Positions 1 through 31,760 of a stretch of 64,000 bases of DNA are shown here, in pieces. Each line of letters begins with the position of its first letter. The first letter of the stretch is position 1. Origin of the DNA: Crambe crambe (Eukaryota > Porifera > Demospongiae > Poecilosclerida > Crambeidae); assembly GCA_963924555.1 (NCBI GenBank), contig OZ004581.1:4774001-4838000 (forward strand). Reading direction: 5' to 3'. Both the position numbers and the translations under genes were made by a program. The notes under the pieces were generated by a model, which saw only the letters and a list, made by a program, of their open reading frames with translations, made no database searches and was not told where the DNA came from.

Positions 1-705
1 ACTTGATCCAACCACCAAGTCATTGTCCTGTTGGTTCCATAATTAATATAGCTAGCTAGCTACCTTCAAGTGATATCGGCTAGTGTATATCTTCCTGGGA
101 AATTGTTATTTTTAACCTGATCATAGTTGACTAAATATCCTCTGGGAACTGTTGGTAACAGGTTGTCAGCAGAATATGACTTAATTGCCATAGATAATAG
201 CTATAGTCTGCATGTGTGCACATGATCACATCTCCTCTTGTGCTTTGTGTGAGTAATTTTTTTGTTATCACTAGGAACATTCATGCCTGATATGCATGGT
301 TGTTAGGCAGAAGTATCCAAAGCTGCCACATCTACCTTAACTGCTTAAGTATTACAGATTCCTGCATCTGGATTGGTACAGTTGTTGCCAGCAATCACCG
401 ATTTAATACCCATGCAATATTGTTGATAGAGAGCTATGGAACATGGAAGCCAAGGAGAGTGTGTGTTTAAATCTTAAAATACCTTGGCCATAGCCATTTA
501 AATCTAGTATTCCAGCATTCCATTCCAATATTCCATTCCAGTCCATCATTCCCAATCCACTGACTCTACACACCCAGGAAAATACACCAAATGGGAGGCA
601 TTGTATTTTTACTCCACCCACAGTGAACAATCAACACCTGAAATGAAGATGTCATAACTGCATGGTGCTGTTTTGAGACATAATATAGTTAAGCATTATA
701 CTTAC
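1..705. other. Non-coding stretch at left edge (likely RMDN intron)
   Basis: I found no exon that continues the RMDN reading frame here, so this is most likely intron of the RMDN-family gene, whose 3' exons lie beyond the window. It holds AT-rich unique-looking sequence, a TAGCTAGCTAGC run near 50-60, and a short run of GGAATG/CATTCC-like words near 508-555 that recurs at 41600-41650 and 43090-43130. Confidence 0.4.
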
Positions 706-1574
706 CACCTTCCAAGTATATGCTTGATGGTCGGATCACTGCCTTTGATGGCCATTGCTTTCTGAATAGAATAATTGTCACAATTGGAAAGTGACATACT
801 CATGTGAGTGCTTTATACACTGAAGACATTCTCAGATGACTAGTCATCTATGTCCACCCATTAAGATGATTAATGACTTACTTCCAAGTACTCCTTAATA
901 ACAAAGGTCTGCTGTATCTGAGCTTTTGTTGATTCCAATTCCATCACCCAGGTCAGCATGATAGCAGTCTCCTACAGCCCCAAAATATTGTACTATTACT
1001 ATGACTTGATAATGATTATAATGGTTTTCAGGTTGGGCCATACTACATTGTGGGATCATGAAGAGTGAACCACAAAAGACAAAAGGGGAAGTGTATCGAC
1101 TTTTTGCATGTGATGCAGGAAGTTCCACTACTACTGACCATAATATGGCTTAGTTATACCTGATTTAAGTGAGTTACACTCAGACTATGTGACTACAAGT
1201 GTATGCATGGCTTCACTAACAGTGAAACTATGACAACTGTAGCACTACATGTGCCTGAAGTATACAGCTTCAGTTTGTCTACAAATATCGCAAAGCAGAC
1301 AATGAGATTTTCCTACCCGCAGCACATCAAAGTGGTTATTGTCAGCCTTCATTGCACGATCAGAGATCTCCTGCACCTTCTTAGCTCGTTCTTTCTTCAC
1401 TGGCTTGTCTTTAGAGTGGTACGCACCCACCCAATTATAAACACGGATCAGCCGCCATAGCAACTCCACGTCCTCAGTCTTATCTTCAAATGGTTTCAGC
1501 AATTCCAATTCTGCTTCCCATTTACTTTGATTTTCTAGTTCATCAGCTTGCTTGATAACTTCTGCAGTATCCAT
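706..1574 (-). CDS. Regulator of microtubule dynamics (RMDN/FAM82) family protein, 5' three exons
   Basis: Three phase-compatible exons on the minus strand: 1574-1317, 971-882 and 761-706. The start ATG at 1574 sits in a GCCATGG context. Exon 1 encodes MDTAEVIKQADELENQSKWE and then an ELLWRL segment. Exon 2 ends in QQTFVIKEYLE. Exon 3 reads KAMAIKGSDPTIKHILGRW and splits the Trp codon at its donor. The order ELLWRL, (F)KE(H/Y)L(D/E)KA, then DPT..H.LGRW is the family signature of RMDN1/2/3, TPR-like proteins that associate with microtubules or, for RMDN3, with mitochondria-ER contacts. Human proteins carry a further TPR-containing C-terminal half, which is absent here because the gene runs off the left edge. 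No transmembrane segment is visible at the N-terminus, so this resembles a short soluble form. Family assignment is firm; the subtype is not determined. Confidence 0.8.
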
Positions 1575-3468
1575 GGCCCAGTACAGCTAATAATAGAGCA
1601 ATCATAACGGTCATAATTACAGGGTGTGTCCCATAGCCATACAGCCACGTAGAGCTAAGTAGCTTTAGCTCAGCTTATCTTTAAACCCACCTGTTCTTTT
1701 GGATTTTGTGAAGGACGAATAGTAGAGCCTAGCTAGCTACAAGAACGTCTACTGTCGTATAATACTTGAGGTATTCGCTAGATGTTGCCTGCTGAACTAC
1801 TTTCAGGCATCTATCGTCGACTAGGAACTTTCAATTGTCGATCAGGAATATTCAATTGTTTGTTACAACGTTCCTGACACCTAAACTGTGTTCAGTTCCT
1901 AGATCCAACTAGCTGTGCTCGATCGCGCATGCGTATAAAATTTCCTTCCTTTGCAAATTTAATTATTGGTCTCTCTACAATTATCACCTTTGCATCATGA
2001 GATTTTACATGCTCTTCTTCTGGGCCATTAGGTTCTGCTTCCAATATCTTTGGACACCTTCCTTTTTATTGCTGAGCTTGTGGTAAACCTTGGCCAGGCT
2101 CCTTCAAATACTTCAGAGCCTGAGGAATCTCAAGATAATAAATCTGATTCTCCTTTCACTCACTAGCTAGGTACGTGTCTTTATTCAGTGGAATGGAATG
2201 GAACAGTGTAATAAGAACAAGGTTTCTGCCACTGCATGTGACCACTGAGTCACTCATGAATATGCATAAACCAGGGTATCTTTATTCACTGGAGTAATAG
2301 AATAGAACACAAGAACAGACATTTTGTGGCTGGGAATAGTGGCTATACAACTAACCATGCAGTGCGACATAACTGAGTAAACACACATGATGGGGGTAGT
2401 GGCTACACTGGCCATATAGCTAGCTGCTTGCTTAATGCTATGATGGTAGTGAAATACCATGCAGGCATTGGAGTTTTCATTAACCTGTTAGTTATGTATA
2501 GAAAGTGGAGTTGGGGGGAGCACTATGGACTGAATGTCTCTCTTAGCCTTTGACGTAGATGGTACTTCAAAACACCTGCATGCATGCATGCAGATAATCA
2601 TGAGGAATTAAAGCAGCTTAAACATTAGCTACCTGCAATTAATCATTTGGAACCAGACATGTACTAAATTTATTGCCTCGTTTAGCTTTTCTCAGATAGC
2701 TATTGTCATGTCATGCATGGTATAGCTAGCTACTCGCTATGTGTTTTAGACAGGAAAAAGTTGTCCTTTTGTGCTAGATACATAGCTCACATAGTTGTCT
2801 TGAAATTTCATTGGAGGTCCCACTGCTCTGCTGCAGGCTATAATGAATGTCACTGCTGTAGGCTGATTTCAGTGTGGTCACTGACGATCAGTCTTGCAGG
2901 AATCATATTTTTTATACCACAGGAACAATTCTTCTCTTCTCTCTATTACACTTTACACTGTCCATGCATCAGATAGCAACAGTGATGCATGCATAGGACA
3001 TCTTCTGGTCATCTCTATCATTTGTCCCATCACTTTCTGCCCTTGTTTGATCAAAATTGCTGTCATAATGTCCTGACAATGAATGTGGTCTGAATACCCT
3101 CATTCGCAATTAACATGCTAGCTACTTGATAGCATTGAGGCCAACTCTCTCCATATTGAAGCAAATCATTCGCCAGATATTGAGGGTGCGATACATACTG
3201 TCACAGTGAGATAGCTGCAGTGGAATGTGGCCTAAGACTGGGACTGAACAAAGTGGCTATCATACAGAGGTGGCCCTTTTACACAGTGATCAGGTTCTCT
3301 CTTTCTTAACTGGTAGTAGCTATAGGTGACATGATCCAAGTCAGGTTCAACTGTCAAGTAAAATTAGTTGGAAAATATGTAGTTATTCAAACCCACAAAT
3401 CCATGCTTATATGATTATATATAAAAACAAAAAAATCAGTTCTTGATGTAATGTACAGAGGAAGCATG
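1575..3468. other. Intergenic region between RMDN and ECD (promoter side of RMDN, 3' flank of ECD)
   Basis: No supportable exon was found on either strand. The part next to 1575 should contain the RMDN promoter, but I see no clear TATA element. A GCATGCATGCATGC-type run lies near 2578-2592. The part next to 3468 should hold the ECD 3' UTR; no canonical AATAAA was recognised on the minus strand close to the stop codon. Confidence 0.35.
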
Positions 3469-25515
<22,047 letters not shown>

Positions 25516-26072
25516 GCCTATACTAGCCACGTGTATAACTTGACCGGATATATCCTAGAGACGTTTTGTCTACGTTCCCAGTCAACCGCTGGGGGTCTTG
25601 GGGTCTGATTGCTTCAATGCTTTTTAAAATTTTATTCATTATTTGGAATTTCCGCTATAATTAATCTGCATCGCGCGATCTTATTGGTCGAATATTAATA
25701 GCAATGACGTAATCCCCAAATATAGGCACAATCTAACTCGTGACCGACATGGGATCTAATAAATTGTACACAGCTTTAGGAGAGCTCAGTTCAGCCAAAA
25801 AAGAAAGATTATAAAGCATCAGGAAAGTAACAAAAAAGTTTCTTCTCGCTGAAAAAGCGTTTCGAAAGTTGCCTTTTACAATGCGATTGTTGATTTCGTT
25901 GTCATCAAAGATTATTTCTTCTCACCACACGGATTGGATACGGAAGAGCTTGCATGATTGAAAACCTTTACATCCAGATTCATCAACTTTGAACACTAAC
26001 TTCATATAATAGATCGAAAGAGTAATCGTAGGGCGATTTGTGTGATATATTTTTTCTGGCTGTGGGTATAGT
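25516..26072. promoter_or_regulatory. Divergent promoter between ECD and the ATF4-like gene
   Basis: Only 557 bp separate the ECD start codon (25515, minus) from the first short uORF of the ATF4-like gene (26073, plus). Visible elements are an inverted CCAAT box (ATTGG, 25683-25687), a CRE/ATF-like site ATGACGTAAT at 25704-25713, and CACGTG at 25527-25532 close to the ECD start. No TATA box is clear. Three further upstream ATG frames lie on the plus strand: 25749 (21 codons), 25881-25961 (26 codons) and 25954-25992 (12 codons). Whether these are transcribed depends on the unknown start site. The CRE-like site would fit bZIP or ATF autoregulation, which is inference. Confidence 0.6.
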
Positions 26073-26084
26073 ATGGCTATTTAA
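26073..26084 (+). promoter_or_regulatory. uORF1 of the ATF4-like mRNA (Met-Ala-Ile-stop)
   Basis: ATGGCTATTTAA in a strong start context (A at -3, G at +4). It lies 54 nt upstream of the uORF2 start. Mammalian ATF4 also has a 3-codon uORF1 that permits efficient reinitiation. Confidence 0.65.
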
Positions 26085-26138
26085 AGAGGGAAGGGTGCTA
26101 TTGCACTGCTGTACCCAAATTCAAAGTTATATTTCACT

Positions 26139-26398
26139 ATGGGGTAAGCTATTTGTAGTAGAGACACTATTGTAATTGAGTTATGTAGGAAGTTATATTC
26201 ATTCACTGTTTTTTTCCGTGTAGGTTCTTTACAATTACCTTGTCCACAAGTATTGGACACAAAAAGCAGAAACCAATTTGTTTCGAGATTACTGATCGCC
26301 AGAAAGATATTGAAATTGCACCTGAAAGATCGTTCAATGGCTGTGAATCTAGAATCACTGTTACCACAGGTTTTCCAAGGGAACATGGTTCCTTCTGA
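26139..26398 (+). promoter_or_regulatory. uORF2 of the ATF4-like mRNA, 59 codons, overlapping the main start
   Basis: The ATG at 26139 has A at -3 and G at +4. After two codons it meets a GTAAGC donor (exon end 26143). An acceptor TTTTTTTCCGTGTAG (exon start 26224) restores an open frame that runs to TGA at 26396-26398, giving 59 codons. It overlaps the main coding start (26337) by 62 nt in another frame. Without splicing the frame stops at once (ATG GGG TAA), so the uORF depends on removal of the 80-nt intron 26144-26223. Mammalian ATF4 uORF2 is also 59 codons and overlaps the coding region. Confidence 0.65.
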
Positions 26399-28471
26399 TG
26401 ACCTGCTCTTTAATGAGCACTTATCCCTCTCCTCGATGTATCAGAACGACTCTGTCCTGGGGGATTTGACTGACTCTGCTTTGGAGTTCTCCTTTTCCAA
26501 GCCTGATAGTTTGCCACTGGACGTCAGTGACAGTGTCGAGTATTTTGGAAATGACTTTCCTGAGCAAGCATCACAAAGCTCCCCTTCTTCTGGTAATTAA
26601 TTTTATTTAGGGTTTATTGAAGAGTGCATGATTGTGTGACCATCTGTATTTTCCTGGTCTTTATTACATAGACACGCAAATAAACTTGCAATGCAATATC
26701 AGAGTCTCAATTCTGCACTTGAGAATTTTGATCAGTCGTAGGCCATTTCCTTGAGTTGTGTCAACACCACCCCACTCAGCTTAATGGTAGTTGGTTATTT
26801 GTCAATGGCTTATCCTTTGAAGAGGGACAGGTATTAGGTACACAGCATTGGACCTCTAAAGAGGCGACCTCTGTACAGGAATTCCTGTTCAGATGTCTGT
26901 CTCCATAGTATTGTGAGCAAAACATGATGTAATCACATTTATTTTAAATAGTAACAAAAATGTCTCTGAAGGAATTCTACAGGAATTCCTGTTCAGATGT
27001 CTGTCTCCATCCATAGTATTATTGTGAACAAAACACATGTAATTTTAAATAGTAACATTAAGCCCTCTGGCATGCCCGCATCCTTGTAGGTTTATTAGGT
27101 GGAGTGAAGCTGTGTCTGGTTATAGAGCTTCTGTTAAGAGTTTTGTCTGACTTGCCTTTGTTCAAAGTGGGATGTTGCTTTCTCGATAATGAGTCCAAGA
27201 ATGTCTTTACTATCTTGGAAGCTTTGATGTAATGCGTTTGTGGTTTTAGTACTAGAGACAGCACATTCCTTTTAGGGAGGTGGTACAGTCTAGTACTAGA
27301 GACAGTGCATTCCTTTTGGGAGGTGGTACAGGGTTTCTCCCAGAAGGTAGCATGCAAATTCAACCATTAGAAAATAATAAATAGCTGACCCTATTGCTTG
27401 TGTTTAAGCTATAAGGGGGTACTGGGCTTAAACTTTGAGCACTGGATACTTTAATGACTACTTTAAGCTTTTCCTATTCTTCCTGACTGTATAGATTTCT
27501 TTGGAGACACTTGGCTCACCACTTCTATGGTCCTTCCTCTCACTCCAGAAGAAACTCTGGATGACACATGCTACACCCAGGCCTTCAACTCTGAGACACC
27601 ATCACCCACTTCTACCTTTGTTGCCACACCCACTAATTACCCCCACCACATTCCCCTTTCAGATGTCCCACTCACTCCCGAGTCTTTGCCTTCTCCTCTT
27701 TCCTCTTCCAACAGTAGCGAAGACTTAAACGAGGTTCTGTCTTACTTCAACGACAACTCACCTTACAGTGATTTCGATTGCACAACTGGTGAGCCACCTG
27801 TGTCGATATCTCCCTTAGCAACCACACCTCTGACCTCATGCAGTGATGGTAAGTATAGTTTAACTAATTTTGTGTTGGGTATAATATAATATTTGATGAT
27901 CAAACATGTGATTTATTTCATATTCTTGTACAATTTAGGACCTTCTATTTATTCATCTTATGCTTTTATGGGATCACCGACTTCTTCCTCCCCTTCCACC
28001 CCTGTCACACTCACCACTGTCACACCCAACGACACCATCAGGGGTCTCCTAGCAAGAGAATCTGATTCGATGTTCAGCAGTCAGCAACCATTTCAGGGTG
28101 TCCAAGACACATCAGCGAACTCTCCTGCTGCAAAGTCCACTTCACAATGCAGTGTCAACCCTCGAAAGAGGAATGCAAGTGACACGGGCTTGTCTTCCAA
28201 GGCACCTGAAAGCAAATCTCGTGTGTTTCGTTCACGGAAGCATATAAATCCAACTGGGAAGAAGGAGCGAAAGAGGGAACAGAATAAATCTGCTGCTCTT
28301 CGCTACAGGCAGAAGAAGAAGGAAGAGAAATCTGAGATAGAGATCCTCGAGCAGAACTTGGAAGAGAAAAATGTGGGCCTAAAGGCCACTGTGAAGTCAC
28401 TTGAAGCTGAAATCAACTATCTCAAGAAGTTATGGTTTGAAATTGAAGATAAGCGCCAGAAAAGTATTTAG
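26337..28471 (+). CDS. ATF4: ATF4/ATF5-type bZIP transcription factor
   Basis: Three coding exons: 26337-26592, 27495-27848 and 27939-28471. Phases match (both introns after the first base of a Gly or Asp codon) and the total is 380 aa. The N-terminal 300 residues are acidic and Ser/Pro/Thr-rich, as expected for an activation domain. The bZIP occupies about residues 311-378. Its basic region KKERKREQNKSAALRYRQKK matches the ATF4/ATF5 consensus (EQNK.AA.RYRQKK), and a leucine zipper follows (LEQNLEEKNVGLKATVKSLE). ATF4 is the effector of the integrated stress response and is controlled by uORFs when eIF2alpha is phosphorylated; the leader here has the matching arrangement. A DTGLSS motif in exon 3 resembles a beta-TrCP degron with Thr in place of Ser. 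The main ATG has a weaker context (T at -3) than either uORF. A 5' non-coding exon upstream of 26143 is inferred. ATF4 versus ATF5 cannot be separated here. Confidence 0.88.
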
Positions 28472-28690
28472 CTTGCAAGGACGTCTTTCTACCTTTCTCC
28501 AAATATGCATCTACACCAAACTAAACTAAACTTGTTTTTTTAATCCCCCATTTTTCACGAGTACATTGTTACATTTAAAAAAAACCTTATCTCCTTACAG
28601 TATTGGTTTGTGTTATACTTTTTTGTTTGGCAGTTTTGTTAGATCAGTCGAGTAATAGTGTACAATATTTAAATTGTTTTGTATGATGAA

Positions 28691-28696
28691 AATAAA
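28691..28696 (+). terminator. Polyadenylation signal of the ATF4-like gene
   Basis: An AATAAA hexamer 220 nt after the stop codon, followed by TTTCAATTATTGT-type sequence, fits the mRNA 3' end near 28710-28720. Confidence 0.6.
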
Positions 28697-29474
28697 ATTT
28701 CAATTATTGTCAGTACTAAATCTTGATAAGAGACAAAAGCCCAAGGAGTGTAGATGACATTTTGAGGGGGGGGGGGGCCATTATGTGACCGTTATTCAGA
28801 CATTTCTAATCATTGTTTACAGTAGGGGCTGGGGAGCTAAAACCAAGGGGTACTTCATAACCCCCATTCATTATACCTGGATCTTGTCCAACTTGTAACC
28901 CGGACCAGATGCATAATTATTATTAGTCAGGAAGATTGGTGTAATTACATGAAGGAATTGCATAAAAGCACGAAATTTGGTACATAGTAAGAAAATGCCT
29001 TTAGATAAAAAAATTAGCTATAGGGCCATCTCTGATTTGCCCTTTGACCTCAATGGCAGCTGTTTTCCAAAATGGCTGACAGAATATGATCCCTTTTTTT
29101 GCTATATCCACTTTTAGCCACATGAAATATTTGCACCTGATTAGGAAGTGATAAAATCATGGTGTTCGTTGATTAGAAATCCATAAGCCACACCCTGTAT
29201 GATTGGGTATCTTAGCAACGGCTGATGAATGTCAATAATTTAGGTTCACTAGTGATCATACATTAACTTTATTCATGGTCACATTGGCCTCCACACTGAC
29301 ACAGAGCACACAGTAGAGCAGCCTTGACATATTTGCATCGACTCCTGCAGCGTTTCTTGCAAAAGATATTTGGTGGTTGAAGATCTCTCTGCAATGTATG
29401 TTTGCATGAGCTTATCAAAGAATAGATGATGGTGCAGACAGTGAAGTAGTTCTAATATTCAAGCTGGCAGACCT

Positions 29475-30164
29475 CATTAGAATACATTCCACCAAACTGG
29501 GAACAAGCTTGCATGGCTGTGTGAACTCATGATCAACCAAGCTGAAAGACAGGTACTTGCATATCTTACAGGCTCATAAAAAAGGTCAAGATATCCCTTT
29601 TGTTTTCAACAATGATGTTCAACCAGCTATGAGGAAAGCCTGTAAGTATGATGCCAACACTGATGTCATCCAGTTAGCAGACTTTGGTCATGGAATTGTG
29701 GGGCACATTGTCTGACATGTGCATCTAGACCAAATGTTGCAGCTTCTGCAGAAAAAGCACTACTCCATCTCAGCAGAAGTTTGGCCTAAACTATGATGAG
29801 CATCTTCATTTTCTACTGGGGATACCATTTGCTTTCGTTGGAGTTTGGTTTTGTTTTTACTGCAGCAAGCAACTGTCATGCCATTCGGCCTTGTGGCTTC
29901 TTACAATCTCTTCATTTAAGTAGAAGATATCCTCCCCTGTCCTTGTTACAGCCAACAAAGGAAGAAGCAGAACAGAGTTCGCTTGATGCACTACATCAGT
30001 GGCCTTCCATGGTCTTGGAGGTGTTCTTACTTAAAGATATTTATACTTTCGAACAGGCATGCCATAAGAACAGTCAAATGGAGTGCCCTTTAGTGAAATG
30101 GAGCTGCTATGTGCCTGAGAAGCTGCACAAAAACACTGGCTACTTCAACAGTTCACCAGTATGA
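29475..30164 (+). pseudogene. Broken open frame inside the transposon
   Basis: One plus-strand frame encodes GQDIPFVFNNDVQPAMRKAC followed by a short KYDANTDVIQLADFGHGI stretch, then stops. A second frame at 29793-30164 encodes 120 residues with a hydrophobic N-terminal start and no domain I recognise. The first stretch resembles, from memory, uncharacterised repeat-associated proteins of cnidarians and sponges, but I cannot name a family. Stops and frame changes on both sides indicate decay. It is probably the remnant of a gene carried by the surrounding element. Confidence 0.4.
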
Positions 30165-30747
30165 CAATCTGCAAAAACTAAAAGGGTAGCCAACCCAGTT
30201 TATCTACAAAGCCACATAGCTAACTTACTGCACAAAGTAATTGCCTATTAAGAAAATTTGGAGGCATCACCAAAAGTTCAATGTGCAAGTTGGAAGGTTG
30301 AATTGCGGCCAAGGATACAAGCTAGAGTGAATGAAGAATGCTGTTAAGCCTGTAAAGTGGGTGTATATGTAGTTCACTGCAAGTGCTAATGGTTTATGCC
30401 CAGGGGCCCATAACCTGGGGGCTCTTAGCCTGAGGGCCTCCTACATTGTCATTGTGCTGTTGCAACTGTTTCCAATCCTTTATCTATGACAAAAGTGCCG
30501 AGATCTGCTTATCACAGGTCATCAGCAGATTTTATTGCAGGATTCCTGCAGGATGTTTCAAGGATTAGTGCTGTTTGAACATCTATAGGGCACACTTCGA
30601 GTGCATCTGGATTCTTCCCCCCCCCCCCCCCCCCCCACTAGGCTGCCGAGAATATGTTATTTTATACACTCTTTTCATTGTCTAAGTCTAAGCTACCACC
30701 ATCAATACTACGGTCAAGAATAGAATGTTTGCAGCTAAGGCCAAACC

Positions 30748-31056
30748 AATTAAATTTCCTGTTTCTCATCACAAAAATATGAAAAATCCAATGCTGCGTG
30801 CGAAAACAAAAACAAAAACACGAGGACTTTCCAGCTGCACAGAGTTATGTAGCTAGATTATTTTGATAGCTAGCCAGCCTAGCTAACTTAGTCTACATAA
30901 AGCTCTTAAAAAGAGCACTTTTTTGTTGCCTAACTTAATTAAGCAGCTGTCACAAATTACTCACAATCTATTATTTATGATTAGAATGAGAAAAAGTTTT
31001 TTCAATTTTGGCAAAAATCAATGAGGGAGCTGATGAGAAACAGGAAATTTAATTGG
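30748..31056. mobile_element. MITE with CCAATTAAATTTCCTGTTTC termini, nested in the larger element
   Basis: The left end CCAATTAAATTTCCTGTTTC (30748) is the exact complement of the right end, which finishes at 31056 (GAAACAGGAAATTTAATTGG). The interior contains GAAAACAAAAACAAAAACAC. Related copies are at 52510-52700 and, partly, at 8160-8530. Confidence 0.75.
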
Positions 31057-31760
31057 TTTGACCTTAAATAATGCACATGAGTTTACAGGGCCAGGATCGA
31101 TGAAAGTACAGTAGTTAATAGCAAAGGATTTAGAGATCTCTAATAAACTAACACCATGATTTTATCACTTCCCAATAAATTAAATACCAAACATGATTAT
31201 TATAAACATTACTAGGAAAAAAGGTTATATTCTGTTGGCCATTTTGGAAACACCTGCCACTGAAGGGCAAATCGGAGATGGCCCTATAGCCAATTTTTTC
31301 CCTTAGGGCATGTTCTTCCTATGTACCAAGTTTCATGCTTTTATCATTAAGTGAGCGATTTTTTCACCAATCTGCGTCGCATGGCTAAGTGACCTGTTTC
31401 ATCATAAAGATGGACATCCGGATTGTTTCATTAATAATATGTGCTTATATAATAGAAGCAATGATGTAGGCAATAGCCTGTAAAAAGATTGATGTAGCTA
31501 GCTACCCAGCCACCATTTATCATCTCAGCATTGGCTATGTAGCTACTGGGCTAAGACCATGGAATCTAGAGGTGGAATTTAAAATTAAATATGGAATGAC
31601 TTTTCATCTTACTTGCCATGCATTGGACGATCAATAACCAAGAGCACTTGCTGAGAGATAGTTATTTTTTCTGAATCATTTTTGGCTGATAATTATCACA
31701 TCAAAATGAGGTTCATAAATTTTTTTACTAGGTATAGCTAATATAACTCCAATTTTGTGA

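Larger units (their letters stand above)
28926..31380. mobile_element. Degraded transposon with about 220-bp inverted arms
   Basis: The left arm (about 28926-29180) and right arm (about 31135-31380) are diverged inverted copies. For example GCACGAAATTTGGTACATAG faces CTATGTACCAAGTTTCATGC, and AAATCATGGTGTT faces AACACCATGATTTT. The interior holds a broken coding relic (29475-29715) and a nested MITE (30748-31056). A poly-C tract lies at about 30617-30636. The element fills the space between the convergent ATF4-like and amidase genes. Confidence 0.65.

Noticed and set aside
895-1128. 77-aa minus-strand frame beginning MELPASHAKS
   Set aside because: The real coding use of this stretch is a different frame, RMDN exon 2 (971-882), supported by splice sites and family motifs.
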